NCBI GenBank assembly: GCA_964440935.1
Contig: CAYTTY010000010.1
Location: 38,850 to 102,849 of the forward strand
Length of the DNA stretch: 64,000 nt
From: WJJR01 sp964440935
GTDB lineage: Bacteria; Zixibacteria; MSB-5A5; WJJR01
Direction of reading: 5' to 3'
The position numbers and the translations under genes were made by a program. Under the pieces are notes generated by a model. It was not told where the DNA came from, did no database searches, and worked only from the letters and a program-made list of their open reading frames with translations. Below, one piece after another: positions 46,055-56,088 of this stretch (position 1 is the stretch's first letter; each line of letters opens with the position of its first letter).

Positions 46055-46822
46055 ATGTCTGCCAATTCTTTGAGATCGAATGCTATGCCGAGATGGCCTC
46101 GATTACTACTCGGCATGGGCTTGATCGTCGTCTTGAGCGGCTGTTCTGAGGAATCGACGGGGCCTGGCGACCCCGGACGAGTTTACGGCTCCGGAAACAT
46201 CGTAACAGAAACGCGCGATCTTGAAGAATTCTCGTCGTTGCGCCTGGAAATGGCGGGGACGGTCACAGTGGAATTGGCTGATAGTCAGTCTGTGTCGGTG
46301 TCTGTCGACGACAATATACTGGAGTATGTTGAGACAGTTCTTCGAGCAGATACCCTTGTGATTCGTGTCCGCAATAACGCCCAATTGACCGAGTACGATT
46401 TGGACATCGCCTTGGCCATGGCTGATCTCACTGCATTGCTCTGTCCGGGCGTCGGGACCATTCGAAGCTCCTCCGAAATCGACGTCGATGCGCTGCGAGT
46501 GTCGATTTTAGGGGTCGGATCGGTTGTTTTGGACGTGACGGTCGATCGGCTGGAAACGTTCATGCCGGGTTTTGGTACTCTGGACTACACAGGCACGGCG
46601 GCGCAGCACACCATATCGATCAGCGGCACCGGAACGGTCAGCGCTTACAATCTGGCCACGGCCGACTGTAACATCGACATCAGTGGTTCTGGCAGTGTGC
46701 TGGTGACCGCCGTCAATACTCTCGATGTGTCGATCAGCGGCGCAGGGACTGTCTATTACAAAGGCAATCCGACCATCACCGATACGATCTCCGGTGACGG
46801 TCAGATCATCGACGCGAATTGA
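46055..46822 (+). CDS. Head GIN (DUF2807) domain lipoprotein
   Basis: A 255-residue protein with lipobox VVLSGCSEE. The mature part is a DUF2807 adhesin-like beta-solenoid: VYGSGNIVTETRDLEEFSSL at the start (in part GSGNIVTETRDLEEF), followed by regular short strands such as ISISGTGTVSAYNL and CNIDISGSGSVLV. These proteins are surface-exposed in FCB-group bacteria and uncharacterised. The start is uncertain: ATG 46055 has GGGGG upstream, ATG 46085 gives the shortest signal peptide and ATG 46004 is also possible. Confidence 0.8.
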   Translation: MSANSLRSNAMPRWPRLLLGMGLIVVLSGCSEESTGPGDPGRVYGSGNIVTETRDLEEFSSLRLEMAGTVTVELADSQSVSVSVDDNILEYVETVLRADTLVIRVRNNAQLTEYDLDIALAMADLTALLCPGVGTIRSSSEIDVDALRVSILGVGSVVLDVTVDRLETFMPGFGTLDYTGTAAQHTISISGTGTVSAYNLATADCNIDISGSGSVLVTAVNTLDVSISGAGTVYYKGNPTITDTISGDGQIIDAN

Positions 46823-46850
46823 GGATCGCGCTTTGTGCACGACTTGACCG

Positions 46851-46878
46851 CGGCGTCCCGCGCTCGCGCGTGACGCCG
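46851..46878. terminator. Hairpin between convergent genes
   Basis: Arms CGGCGTC and GACGCCG with a GC-rich loop lie between the convergent genes ending at 46822 and 46886. No T-run. Confidence 0.3.
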
Positions 46879-46885
46879 TGCAATC

Positions 46886-48343
46886 TCATTTCCCTGGCTC
46901 GTTGATTGGGGGTTCGATGCCGGCGAGTTGACGCGCCATTTCGGCCGACTGATCCCAATTGGCCCGTGACCGTATCATCAGCTTGGCCCCGTCCGGCGAG
47001 CCCCCTCCGTGCATGCAACCCGGAACACCCGCACCGATCGTCAGCCATTCAACAAGCCGCGCTGCACGGATCCGTGAATCTCCATCGACAGCGCCGCCAA
47101 GGTAACGCTTGAGGTCCTGCCCGTATTCTGGGTTATCGAGATCGACCGATGACGGCATACAGCCGGTTTCGGCGATACCTCCGGCGATTTCTTGTGCAAG
47201 GCGCGATGTTTCGTAGGGCAGTGTCGCCACGTGTGTCTTGTTTACATTGGCCAACAGGGGATCCGGTATCCAAACACCCGACGGGTGTTTCTTGCCGAGC
47301 GTGGCCGCTGCGATGCCCACACCAAAGGTGGTCTCGTTGTTGATTTGCATCTGCACCAGCTTATCGCGAAAGACCTTCGAGGAGAGTCCATTGGCTCGTG
47401 CCATCAAAATGGCAGCGCCGATCTTGACATCTCCCTGGCCGGCGACACATCCTCCGATCGCCGCGCGATAGGGCATAATGAAGTTCATCACCGCTGTTAG
47501 AGTTGCAACCACTTCACCATTCATGAAAACCCGCTCGTTGGGAACGAAGACATCGTCAAACAAGAGATATCCTTGTGTAATGCCGCCGTGTTCGACCGGC
47601 GAATCGGGGCCATCCTCCATGTCACGCGTGTCTGACGGACGACGAGCTTCCACGACCGTCAGGCCTTTGATGTCGCGTGGAATCGCAAACGATATCGCCC
47701 AATCCTCCTCGCCTTCGCGGTACGCCGAGCCGGGGAGAACAAATAACTCCTCGGCCGCCGATGCGCCGGCGATCATGATCTTGGCGCCCCGGACCACAAG
47801 GCCATCCGAGCGACGCTCGACGACACGCAAGTTCATATCCGGATCGGCCTGCTGCGAGGGCGTCTTGCTGCGATCACCTTTGGGATCAGTCAAGGCGCCG
47901 CAACAGGTGATGTCTCGCTTCTGCGCGTCGATCAGCCATTCCCGGAGACGTGCATGGTAATCGGTCCCATTCTTCTGGTCTATGTCATAGGTTGTGGCCC
48001 ACATTGCATTGATCGCATTGCCGCCGACGCAACGGCCACCGGTACACGTGCCGGTGGTTTGAAACGCCCAGCGTTTCATGCGGCAGAGTGCGACAAAGTC
48101 TTCCGGCGATTCAGCAAGGGTGAGGTAGCGCGAGGCAGGCCCGTCGATCAGGGGCGAATACTTAATGACAATGTCTCGCCGTTCGGGATCTTGAGCGGCG
48201 GCAAAGCTCTGGGCGTGGCCGTTGACCGAACGCCGCGTCGCAGGGTGTGATGCCACATCGGCAATGAGCTCACTGAATTTGTAGACATTCGGGCGCATGC
48301 GTCGCAGCGCCTCACGGTATTGGTCGGGAGTACGCAATGGCAT
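46886..48343 (-). CDS. 4-hydroxybutyryl-CoA dehydratase/4-hydroxyphenylacetate 3-hydroxylase family protein
   Basis: A 485-residue flavoprotein-family member. It shares with AbfD-type dehydratases the segments RCVGGNAINAMW, LTDPKGDRSKTPSQQADPD, RGAKIMIAG, the Cys of AAIGGCVAGQGDVKIG and the C-terminal MHGGGSPDG...LAGI. In characterised AbfD a [4Fe-4S] cluster is held by three Cys and one His. Here the first two Cys are CTGGRC and the residue expected as His, seven before GGC's Cys, is Tyr, so cluster binding may differ. Activity is therefore unclear. ATG 48343 is preferred over 48403, with GGAGA upstream. It is transcribed alone. Confidence 0.75.
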   Translation of the reverse strand: MPLRTPDQYREALRRMRPNVYKFSELIADVASHPATRRSVNGHAQSFAAAQDPERRDIVIKYSPLIDGPASRYLTLAESPEDFVALCRMKRWAFQTTGTCTGGRCVGGNAINAMWATTYDIDQKNGTDYHARLREWLIDAQKRDITCCGALTDPKGDRSKTPSQQADPDMNLRVVERRSDGLVVRGAKIMIAGASAAEELFVLPGSAYREGEEDWAISFAIPRDIKGLTVVEARRPSDTRDMEDGPDSPVEHGGITQGYLLFDDVFVPNERVFMNGEVVATLTAVMNFIMPYRAAIGGCVAGQGDVKIGAAILMARANGLSSKVFRDKLVQMQINNETTFGVGIAAATLGKKHPSGVWIPDPLLANVNKTHVATLPYETSRLAQEIAGGIAETGCMPSSVDLDNPEYGQDLKRYLGGAVDGDSRIRAARLVEWLTIGAGVPGCMHGGGSPDGAKLMIRSRANWDQSAEMARQLAGIEPPINEPGK

Positions 48344-48530
48344 GGTGGTGTCTCCTATCTGGGATGTGTAGACTAATATGGCTAATGATCGCGCGTTGCA
48401 CAATTGATTGTGCCCGCCGTATTGGTTCCGTTATATCAGATCGGTCGATTCGCTAAACGGCCGGAGCGATGCGTGGGCTGTGATCATCCAGCCGGCTGAA
48501 TCTTGGTCAGTGGTCAGAGAGGGGATAGCT

Positions 48531-48989
48531 TTGGTTGACTATAGGGAGTCAGTGGAAGGTATACGGCCGGATCAGTTGCGAGGTTTCTTTGACGGCTGGC
48601 CCAAACATCCAACGCTCGAACGCCACCTGGCGCTGTTAGAAAACAGCGATTACGTGGTATTGGCCTGGGATGATGAGGCCCAACGCGTGGTTGGATTTAT
48701 CAACGCGGCCAGTGACCATGTGTTGAGTGCGTATATACCGCTGCTTGAAGTATTGCCCGCGTACCGCAGGCGTGGGATCGGCGGTGAACTGGTGCGGCGT
48801 ATGCTGGAGAAACTACACCATCTTTACATGGTCGACTTAACCTGCGACGCTGACTTGCAGCCATTCTACGAGCGCTTTGGGATGCAGCGCTATTCCTCCA
48901 TGATGATGCGGCGGTTTGACCGGCAGGATGGGCAGCCCGTCGAGACAGACGACTCGTCGTTTTCGGCGTCGAACACGGAAGAGAAATGA
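48531..48989 (+). CDS. GNAT family N-acetyltransferase
   Basis: A 152-residue acetyltransferase. The acetyl-CoA site is VLPAYRRRGIGGELVRRML and the C-terminal half has PFYERFGM. It uses acetyl-CoA to acetylate an unknown acceptor. The start is inferred as TTG 48531, preceded by GAGGGG at seven bases; the longer frame from 48408 has no Shine-Dalgarno and a non-conserved N-terminus. Confidence 0.8.
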   Translation: MVDYRESVEGIRPDQLRGFFDGWPKHPTLERHLALLENSDYVVLAWDDEAQRVVGFINAASDHVLSAYIPLLEVLPAYRRRGIGGELVRRMLEKLHHLYMVDLTCDADLQPFYERFGMQRYSSMMMRRFDRQDGQPVETDDSSFSASNTEEK

Positions 48990-48998
48990 GTTCGTTGC

Positions 48999-49565
48999 TT
49001 AGGCCATCTCATACGCGGCCTTCAGCCACCGTTTAAGTTCCGCGTCCACGTCGGACGTCGCTTCCAGACGAACGCGGTGGCTGACCATTGCATTGAAGCT
49101 TCCTGATTTCTCGAGTCGAGCAGTCGGTTCGACGCCCTTCAGGTTGATTCCGACATCGACCCGCGACTTGGTTGACGGCTGGATAATGGCGAACTGTTTG
49201 TTCCGACGCACGCTAACATACGTCTTCTTTGGCGCCAGCTCGATGTCCTTACCGAACCCGGTGACGATCTTGACGAGTTCGTTATAGATCGGCCGCAGTG
49301 CGGTCTTGTCGCCGGTGTACTGCGCCTCGATGAGGCGATCGCTGTCCACCACCGATCCAGCGTCGGAGCTCAGCGTCCTGTGGGCAACCAGATTCGCGTA
49401 GCCATGGGTCAGATCATGGTCGGCCTTCAGGAACTTCACGATTTCTCCGTGCCCCTTCAGACCGCTCTTGGATGCAATCTTGACCCACTGATCAACTGTC
49501 TTGCCGGTCTTCTCCTTGCAGTTCGCGATCATCGCGTCTCTCATCTGCTCGGGAGTCTTTGCCAT
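48999..49565 (-). CDS. DUF4287/DUF5655 domain protein
   Basis: A 188-residue soluble protein. Residues 1-60 fit DUF4287 (TGKTVDQWVKIASKSGLKGH, then WLKADH-like FLKADHDLTHGYANLV) and the rest fits DUF5655 (DIELAPKKTYVSVRRNKQFA). Both domains occur together in uncharacterised bacterial proteins. ATG 49565 has AAGGAG upstream. It converges with the acetyltransferase gene, nine bases apart. Confidence 0.85.
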   Translation of the reverse strand: MAKTPEQMRDAMIANCKEKTGKTVDQWVKIASKSGLKGHGEIVKFLKADHDLTHGYANLVAHRTLSSDAGSVVDSDRLIEAQYTGDKTALRPIYNELVKIVTGFGKDIELAPKKTYVSVRRNKQFAIIQPSTKSRVDVGINLKGVEPTARLEKSGSFNAMVSHRVRLEATSDVDAELKRWLKAAYEMA

Positions 49566-49772
49566 TCCTAAATCTCCTTACGCACTCATGCCGATGGACT
49601 AAAGTTGACAAAATGTCCTCTCATTCAAGGGCGGAAAGGTGAATTTGCTCTGCGGGAAAGTCAATCGATACAATTCGAATGGCGCTCAAATGAGTTTAGG
49701 TGGTATCTTATAGTGGATCAACCGCCCCACAAGCGGGGTAATCGAGCCACGTTATTGCGCGAGGTCTGGACA

Positions 49773-50357
49773 ATGGAGAGGAAGATATCGCTGAAAGATG
49801 GAACGGAAGTCGTGATTCGTGAAATGACGCCGGATGATGTCGATGCATCATTCGCCTTCTTCCAGGCACTCCCTGAAGAGGACAGCGCCTACCTGCGACG
49901 TCGAATCGACAAGCGAGAGATTGTCATTGAACGGATCAAGGACATGGAATCCGGACGGGTGGTGCGGCTGGTTGCCGAAGTGGATGGCACCATTGTGGCC
50001 GACGGCGGATTGGAGATTCTGACTCATCGCTGGAAGGAACACATTGGTGAAATTCGGCTGATCGTTGCCCGTGACTATCAGGGCAAAGGGCTCGGCGAGA
50101 AGCTGACCCTTGAATTGTATAACTACGCGAATCGACTCAAACTCGAAGAGATCATAGTCGAAATGATGGGCAGCCAGCCCGGCGTCCAGAAGATCTTCGA
50201 ACGTCTCGGTTTCCGCCAAGAAGCCCAGCTTCGTGAACTGGTGAAAGACAGCAGCGGGAAGAAGCAGGATTTGATTGTCATGCGCTGTCCGCTCTCGATT
50301 CTGTGGGACACATTGGAAGAGCACGTCGCGCGTACGGAATGGTATCAGAAAATTTAG
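49773..50357 (+). CDS. GNAT family N-acetyltransferase
   Basis: A 194-residue acetyltransferase with IRLIVARDYQGKGLGEKLTL as the acetyl-CoA-binding A motif and IFERLGFRQEA near the C-terminus. The start ISLKDGTEVVIREMTPDD is typical of ribosomal-protein or small-molecule acetyltransferases. ATG 49773 is preceded by GAGGT; the longer frame from 49605 adds a non-conserved extension. The acceptor is unknown. Confidence 0.85.
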   Translation: MERKISLKDGTEVVIREMTPDDVDASFAFFQALPEEDSAYLRRRIDKREIVIERIKDMESGRVVRLVAEVDGTIVADGGLEILTHRWKEHIGEIRLIVARDYQGKGLGEKLTLELYNYANRLKLEEIIVEMMGSQPGVQKIFERLGFRQEAQLRELVKDSSGKKQDLIVMRCPLSILWDTLEEHVARTEWYQKI

Positions 50358-50390
50358 CGCCGCGACCCACGGATAGTTGCGTAACATCGA

Positions 50391-50424
50391 AAGTGCCGTC
50401 ACGCCAGAATTCGTGACGGCACTT
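50391..50424. terminator. Bidirectional terminator between convergent genes
   Basis: Perfect 13-bp arms AAGTGCCGTCACG and CGTGACGGCACTT (50391-50403 and 50412-50424) lie between genes ending at 50357 (plus) and 50499 (minus). The arms end in TT and start in AA, so both strands have a short T end. Confidence 0.65.
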
Positions 50425-50498
50425 TGTGCAATGCAACGTACCCATGACAACCACTCTACTTCGTCCCGTGACTGAACACACAGCAATCGCGGCGTCGG

Positions 50499-51113
50499 CT
50501 ACCAGATTGGCTTTAGCCCAACCGACTCCCGCCATAGGTTGAGAAGTCTGCGCGTGCGTACCGCACGGTCGCCGGTGGGATCGAACGTTGCGTTGGGGCG
50601 CAGATACTCCCATTCCTCGGGATGATGTTTCTCGGCCCATGCCTTAAACTCGGCAAAGCGATCATCACGCGGCGTGTTGAGGCCGTTAACGTCAGGCGAT
50701 GACACCATGTAGCCTTCGATGAGCCCGTTGTCGGAAAAGTAGAAAGTCAGTCGATACCGTGTCGTGTCCTCGCGTTCGAGCAAGCGGTAATAGTCATTCC
50801 ACTCGGTGACGACCGTCCAAATGGTATTGCTGTCGGCATGCCATTCCCCGTGCGATGTCTCCGATTCAAAATGTTCATCCCAACGGTCGTATGGTCCGTC
50901 ATCGAGGACGATCCGGCGGCCTTCCCCGGTCTTCTCTTCAAACCACATGCGGGCATCGGGGGCCAGGTATTGCCGTGCGGTGTTGTAATTGCCGGAGTCT
51001 CGAGCGGAACGGTACGCTTCGGCCGCCGCGATCATCTCGGCAGGGGTCGGATACGACATCGCATCGGTAGTCGGTGGCGCTATTAGCGCAATGAGAAGAA
51101 GAGGAATGAGCAT
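50499..51113 (-). CDS. Secreted SnoaL/NTF2-like protein
   Basis: A 204-residue protein with a short signal peptide (about 1-18). The remainder has the helix-then-sheet pattern of the NTF2-like fold: AYRSARDSGNYNTARQYLAP, then DARMWFEEKTGEG and YRLTFYFSDNGLIEGYMV. Such domains act as small enzymes or binding modules; no catalytic residues are evident. ATG 51113 has AAAGGA upstream. Confidence 0.65.
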   Translation of the reverse strand: MLIPLLLIALIAPPTTDAMSYPTPAEMIAAAEAYRSARDSGNYNTARQYLAPDARMWFEEKTGEGRRIVLDDGPYDRWDEHFESETSHGEWHADSNTIWTVVTEWNDYYRLLEREDTTRYRLTFYFSDNGLIEGYMVSSPDVNGLNTPRDDRFAEFKAWAEKHHPEEWEYLRPNATFDPTGDRAVRTRRLLNLWRESVGLKPIW

Positions 51114-51411
51114 GCTGTCCTTTCGGCTGTACGGTCAGGTTCAACGACGGTCTCACTCCACGACCGTTAGCGCAGTGATATGCTCGAAACCGGGTAATAG
51201 TTCCTGAGCCAGTAATACCAGGGAATCGCTGTCGCGCAGAAGTGGTTGTGGGGCAAAGCCATACACCTATTTCAATCAAGTGTCTGTCGACATAGGATTT
51301 GAATTGCACACCCTCCACCTGCCACGTGGCTCGTGCCTTCAGCACCTTCTACGACTGCCGATTCAATAGTAAAGACCGGCGATGGAAGCATCGTTGGCCA
51401 GAAGGTGGCCC

Positions 51412-53919
51412 ATGCGACAAATGGAATGCGACGAGCGATGTGTCGAATGCCGATTCGGTGAAGATGGCGACCACACCTGGATGCGTCGTGAATGCTCCGT
51501 ACGCAGCCAGATTCTGCGTGAAATCGCCAGAATATCCGCCCATCTGATCAGCGCCCCGGCCGCGGATATCGATGCCGGAATCAAGGGTGCCCTGGAGATT
51601 ACCGGGGAACTGGCGGGTGTCGATCGCAGCTATGTCTTCCTGTTCGATGTTGATTCCCGGACCATGACCAATACGCACGAATGGTGTGCTGACGGCATCG
51701 ACGCCCAAATGCACGAGCTCCAGCGAGTCCCGCTGGCCGCATTTCCGTGGACACTGACTCCACTCCGGGTCGGAGACGTGCTCTATGTCCCCCGCGTAAG
51801 CGAAGTTCCCGACACGGCTGCATCGGAACGAGCGGTCTTTGAAAGCGGATGCATCCAATCGCTCATCTGCGTTCCACTCATTAACCGCGAGGAGGTCATT
51901 GGGTTTGTCGGGTTTGACAGTGTACGCCAGGAGAAGACTTGGTCGGAGGACGATACGGCGCTGCTGCATATTGTGGGAGATGTGCTGGCAAGTGCGATTG
52001 ATCGCAAGAATACGATGACGGCTCTCCATGAATCGGAACAAAAGTGGCGGGTCTTGGCGGAGAATTCTGCCGATCATATCATCATCATTGACCGGGAGTT
52101 ACGCTTCCAGTTCATCAACCGCACTGTTTCCGGACCTGCCGTCGGAGACGTCATTGGTCGGAACATCCTCGACTTCCTCGACGGGTCGGACGCGGAGCGG
52201 GCGAAGCACTGTTACCTTCGTGTGTTAGAGACCGGTCGTCCGGAAGCGTACCGCTGCCAGTATCGGGAAGTCGATGGCAGCGTGCGTGAGTTCGAAGCCC
52301 GAGTGGGAGCCATTAAGCGGGACGGAGTGACGATCGCATTAAGCATCAGTGCAACGGATATCACCGATGCCGTCAAAATACGCGAAGCACTCGAGGAAAG
52401 CGAGACGCGGCTGCGTCAAATGGCGGAGCACATTGAATCGGTGCTCTGGATCGATGATCTGGAGACCGGGGCGATACTCTACGTCAGCCCCTCGTTTGAG
52501 CGCGTCTTCGCGCTGTCTTGTGAAGATCTCTTCGCGCATCCGCGCACCTGGGCACAACGCATTCACCCCGACGATCGCGATTGGGTCATTAAGGTCCTCG
52601 ATGCCGCACGCGATGACGGGTCATTCGACATTGAGTACCGCCTATTAATGCCCGACAATTCCATTCGTTGGATTCATGCGCGTGCCTTCCCCGTCCACGA
52701 TGTTGAAGGGCGCCTGTACCGCATGGCGGGCATTGCGGAGGATATTACCGAGCGCCGACGGGTGGAAGACGAGCTGTCGCGCGCGCGTCGTTTGGAATCG
52801 GCGGGACAAGTGGCCGGGCAGATTGCCCACGACTTCAACAATCTGTTGGCGCCCATGGTTGCGTATCCGGATCTCATTCGCAGTCGCATCGACGCGCCGA
52901 CGTCTGTACGGTCGATGCTCGGTGATCTCGAAGATGCGGCCAGGCAGATGGCCGATATCAACCAGCAATTGCTCACATTGGGCCGACGCGGTCACTACAA
53001 GGTGACTCCGACTGACTTGAATGCGCTCACCGATCAAGTGATCCGCACACTGGATCTACCCGAATCAGTCGAGGTGATCCGTCAATTTGGTGCAGACCTT
53101 CCCTCACCGGTGGTCGGACGGGCTCAGTTGGCGCGCGTCTTTTCGAACCTGATCCGGAATGCCGCCGAAGCAATAGATGGACAGGGAACCTTGACCTTCC
53201 GGACCGGTTTGTGTGCCCCGGACACACATCCGTACGAATGGGACAACGGCCCCGACTCGGACTGCATCGTGTGGAGCATCACCGACACCGGCCCCGGCAT
53301 CAGCTCTGAGGACCTCGATCACATTTTCGATCCGTACTTTTCGACGAAGAAGTCAGATAACCGTCGGGGCAGCGGACTGGGACTGGCGGTGGCGCACTCG
53401 GTCGTACGCGATCACAACGGCTACCTGACCGTGGATTCCCACGAAGGGGAGGGCTCCACATTTTCGGTTTACCTGCCGTTGCCACAGAACGTGACCGTCG
53501 AGACGTCAGAGGCCGGTTGTCCAACTCCGATCGGTGAGGGACAACACATCCTGGTCGTCGATGATGACGTCATCCAACAGCGAGTGGCCAAGACCATTCT
53601 GGAAGATCTTGGATACCGTGTGACCGTGACCAGCTCGGGAACGGACGCGATTCAACTCGTCTCGGTGAATTCGTACGATCTGATACTCCTGGATATGGTG
53701 ATGCCCGACATCGACGGTGCAGAGACGCTTCGCCGGATTCAGCGCATTAATCCCCGCCAGGCCGCTGTATTGTTGTCGGGCTATGCGCCCGGTGATCGCG
53801 TGCAGGCCGCCATGGATTTGGGCGCACATCAATTTGTCTCCAAGCCTGTCGGTAAGAATGAGCTGGCTGAAGCGGTGCATCGGGCAATAGACGTGGCGAA
53901 AACGACGGCGACCGTGTGA
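51412..53919 (+). CDS. Hybrid sensor histidine kinase with GAF and PAS domains
   Basis: An 835-residue cytoplasmic protein without membrane helices. Domain order: an N-terminal Cys cluster (CDERCVEC), GAF (about 25-190), PAS (about 200-315), PAS/PAC (about 325-445, with EDITERRR), the HisKA phosphoacceptor His in GQIAHDFNNLLAP (about 470), HATPase (N box NLIRNAAEA, G1 DTGPGIS, GSGLGLAVAHSVV) and a C-terminal receiver with phosphoacceptor Asp in LILLDMVMPDIDG. ATG 51412 is chosen because AAGGTGG precedes it; 51382 is an alternative. The signal is unknown. The CDERCVEC motif might bind a metal or sense redox; this is inference. Confidence 0.9.
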   Translation: MRQMECDERCVECRFGEDGDHTWMRRECSVRSQILREIARISAHLISAPAADIDAGIKGALEITGELAGVDRSYVFLFDVDSRTMTNTHEWCADGIDAQMHELQRVPLAAFPWTLTPLRVGDVLYVPRVSEVPDTAASERAVFESGCIQSLICVPLINREEVIGFVGFDSVRQEKTWSEDDTALLHIVGDVLASAIDRKNTMTALHESEQKWRVLAENSADHIIIIDRELRFQFINRTVSGPAVGDVIGRNILDFLDGSDAERAKHCYLRVLETGRPEAYRCQYREVDGSVREFEARVGAIKRDGVTIALSISATDITDAVKIREALEESETRLRQMAEHIESVLWIDDLETGAILYVSPSFERVFALSCEDLFAHPRTWAQRIHPDDRDWVIKVLDAARDDGSFDIEYRLLMPDNSIRWIHARAFPVHDVEGRLYRMAGIAEDITERRRVEDELSRARRLESAGQVAGQIAHDFNNLLAPMVAYPDLIRSRIDAPTSVRSMLGDLEDAARQMADINQQLLTLGRRGHYKVTPTDLNALTDQVIRTLDLPESVEVIRQFGADLPSPVVGRAQLARVFSNLIRNAAEAIDGQGTLTFRTGLCAPDTHPYEWDNGPDSDCIVWSITDTGPGISSEDLDHIFDPYFSTKKSDNRRGSGLGLAVAHSVVRDHNGYLTVDSHEGEGSTFSVYLPLPQNVTVETSEAGCPTPIGEGQHILVVDDDVIQQRVAKTILEDLGYRVTVTSSGTDAIQLVSVNSYDLILLDMVMPDIDGAETLRRIQRINPRQAAVLLSGYAPGDRVQAAMDLGAHQFVSKPVGKNELAEAVHRAIDVAKTTATV

Positions 53920-54078
53920 TCTGGCGCTCAGATGTTCGATTCGAACCGTTCCGAACTGTATCGACCGATCAACTCTCACCCCGACCTAAGAGCATACACA
54001 TCCACTTTGCTCAGCGGGGGCAAATGCGCACCTTCCCGTCGCGACCGCTCGAATCGCACGAAACGTATGACAATCGCA

Positions 54079-55761
54079 TTACGCCTTCACCAATGTCCGA
54101 TACCGATTGCGGCGGTTGGTGAACAGGCTGTCGCCCATTTCGCGTTGACGCCATTCCTCGTACGATGAGAAATTCCCTTCATACCAGCGGACACGGCCAC
54201 TACCCTCGAAGACCAGCATGTGGGTGCAGACGCGATCGAGAAAGAAGCGGTCGTGGCTGATCACCATCATGCAACCGGCGAATTGCATGATCGCTTCTTC
54301 GAGCATGCGCAACGTGTTCACGTCGAGGTCATTGGTGGGCTCGTCGAGCAAGATGAGATTTCCGCCGGTTTTGAGGATCTTGGCCAGATGACAGCGGTTG
54401 CGCTCACCCCCGGAGAATTGATCGGTCGTCTTCTGCTGTGACGCGCCTTTGAAGCCGAATTGCGCGAGATATTTGCGGATCGGCATTGTCTGTTTGCCGA
54501 GCACGATCTCCTCGGCGCCGTCGCCGACTTCATCGAGCAGCGAACGTCCGCCATCCAGTGACGTGCGTTCCTGATCGGCGTAGACCAGATGCACCGTCCC
54601 GCCCAATGAGACGTTGCCGGACACGGGCTGCGATTCCCCTGCAATCATCTTGAACATCGTCGTCTTGCCGGTGCCATTCGGGCCAACGAGGCCGACGACG
54701 GCGCCTCGGGGAATTGTGAATGTCACGTCTTCAAAGAGCATCTGATCATTGTAGCCCATTGCGACATTCTTGAAAGCGACCACGTCATTGCCCAGATCCG
54801 GACCCGGCGCGATACGGATCGCCACTTCACCTACGCCTTTCTGAGACGCCGACTCCTTGGCGACAAGCTGTTCGAATTCGCGCAGACGCGACTGCGACAG
54901 CTTGTTACGGTCACCCTTGCTCATGTGAATCCACGCCAATTCGCGCTGCAGTGCCTTGCCGCGGGGTGAGTCTTTCTTCTCTGATGCGGCGAATGTGGTC
55001 AGTTTCTGTTCCAGCCACGAGGAGTAATTGCCTTCCCAGGGGATACCATGTCCGCCCTCGAGTTCGAGGATCCACTTGGTGACATTATCGAGGAAATAGC
55101 GATCGTGGGTGACAATGATCACGGTTCCGGGGTAGACTTTAAGCTGCTCTTCAAGCCAATCAACGGTCTCGGCGTCGAGGTGGTTGGTGGGCTCATCGAG
55201 GAGCAGCAGATCCGGCTGCTCAAGCAGGATCTTACAGAGGGCTACACGCCGGCGTTCACCACCGGAGAGCGTGCCGACCTTGCGGTCGTCTTCTGGAAGA
55301 CAGAGCGCATCCGAGGCGACGTCGACTTTCTGGTCGAGGTTCCACCCGTCGACGGCATCGATCTGGTCCTGCAGGACACCCATCCGGTCCATGGCCTTTT
55401 GCATTTCGTCGTCGTCCAAGCCCGACGCCATGCCTTCGGCGAGTTGATTGTATTCGTCGAGCAGGGATTTGATTTTGCCGAACGCCAGTTCAATCGTCTG
55501 GTGTACGGTTCGATCGGGATCGAGCTTCGGCTCCTGTTCGACCATGCCGCGTGTGAATCCGGGCGTGAGTACCGCCTCACCGCTGTATTCGGTCTCTTCG
55601 CCGGCCATGATGCGGAGGACCGTCGTCTTACCGGAGCCATTCTCACCGACGATCCCAATCTTGGCGCCGGGGTAGAAGCTCAGATTGATGTCCTTGAGCA
55701 CGTGTTTCTGTCCGTAGGACTTGTTGACCCGATACATGTGAAAGATGAACTTCTCTGTCAT
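54079..55761 (-). CDS. ettA: Energy-dependent translational throttle protein EttA (ABC-F)
   Basis: A 560-residue soluble ABC-F ATPase with two nucleotide-binding domains: Walker A GENGSGKTT and GPNGTGKTT, signatures LSGGERRR and FSGGERNR, Walker B LLLLDEPTNHLDAE and LILLDEPTNDLDVN, separated by the P-site linker. Length and the MTEKFIFHMYRVNKSYG start match EttA, which binds the ribosomal E site and gates early elongation according to ATP level. ATG 55761 has AAGGGA upstream; the frame to 55869 is upstream read-through. Confidence 0.93.
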   Translation of the reverse strand: MTEKFIFHMYRVNKSYGQKHVLKDINLSFYPGAKIGIVGENGSGKTTVLRIMAGEETEYSGEAVLTPGFTRGMVEQEPKLDPDRTVHQTIELAFGKIKSLLDEYNQLAEGMASGLDDDEMQKAMDRMGVLQDQIDAVDGWNLDQKVDVASDALCLPEDDRKVGTLSGGERRRVALCKILLEQPDLLLLDEPTNHLDAETVDWLEEQLKVYPGTVIIVTHDRYFLDNVTKWILELEGGHGIPWEGNYSSWLEQKLTTFAASEKKDSPRGKALQRELAWIHMSKGDRNKLSQSRLREFEQLVAKESASQKGVGEVAIRIAPGPDLGNDVVAFKNVAMGYNDQMLFEDVTFTIPRGAVVGLVGPNGTGKTTMFKMIAGESQPVSGNVSLGGTVHLVYADQERTSLDGGRSLLDEVGDGAEEIVLGKQTMPIRKYLAQFGFKGASQQKTTDQFSGGERNRCHLAKILKTGGNLILLDEPTNDLDVNTLRMLEEAIMQFAGCMMVISHDRFFLDRVCTHMLVFEGSGRVRWYEGNFSSYEEWRQREMGDSLFTNRRNRYRTLVKA

Positions 55762-56027
55762 AGACGCACTGTCCCTTCGCTTGTCTTCGTCAATTCTCGA
55801 TTGAACGGCATAGGAAAGCGAATTGTTGGAGCGAAGACAAGGCGGGAAAAGGGGAGGGACGCTCAGCAAGGGTTTCTCTAGCGGAGATGCGATCTATATG
55901 TTCCCAAGGCCCTTTGGCCCGATGTATGCGAAACATCGAATTCTTCTTGTTCCCACCGTTCTGTATGCAGCATTCCAGAAGATGCGGGCAATGGCGTCCC
56001 GACAATGACTCGAACGCTCCAAAGACA

Positions 56028-56056
56028 GGCCCGCCGATCACACAGACCGGCGGGCC
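56028..56056 (-). terminator. Terminator of the FG-GAP/dockerin gene
   Basis: Perfect 9-bp arms GGCCCGCCG and CGGCGGGCC, followed on the minus strand by TGTCTTTGG, 33 bases past the stop at 56089. Confidence 0.55.
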
Positions 56057-56088
56057 GTGCGTCGCCACGCGCAGGGAGGCATGCGGTA

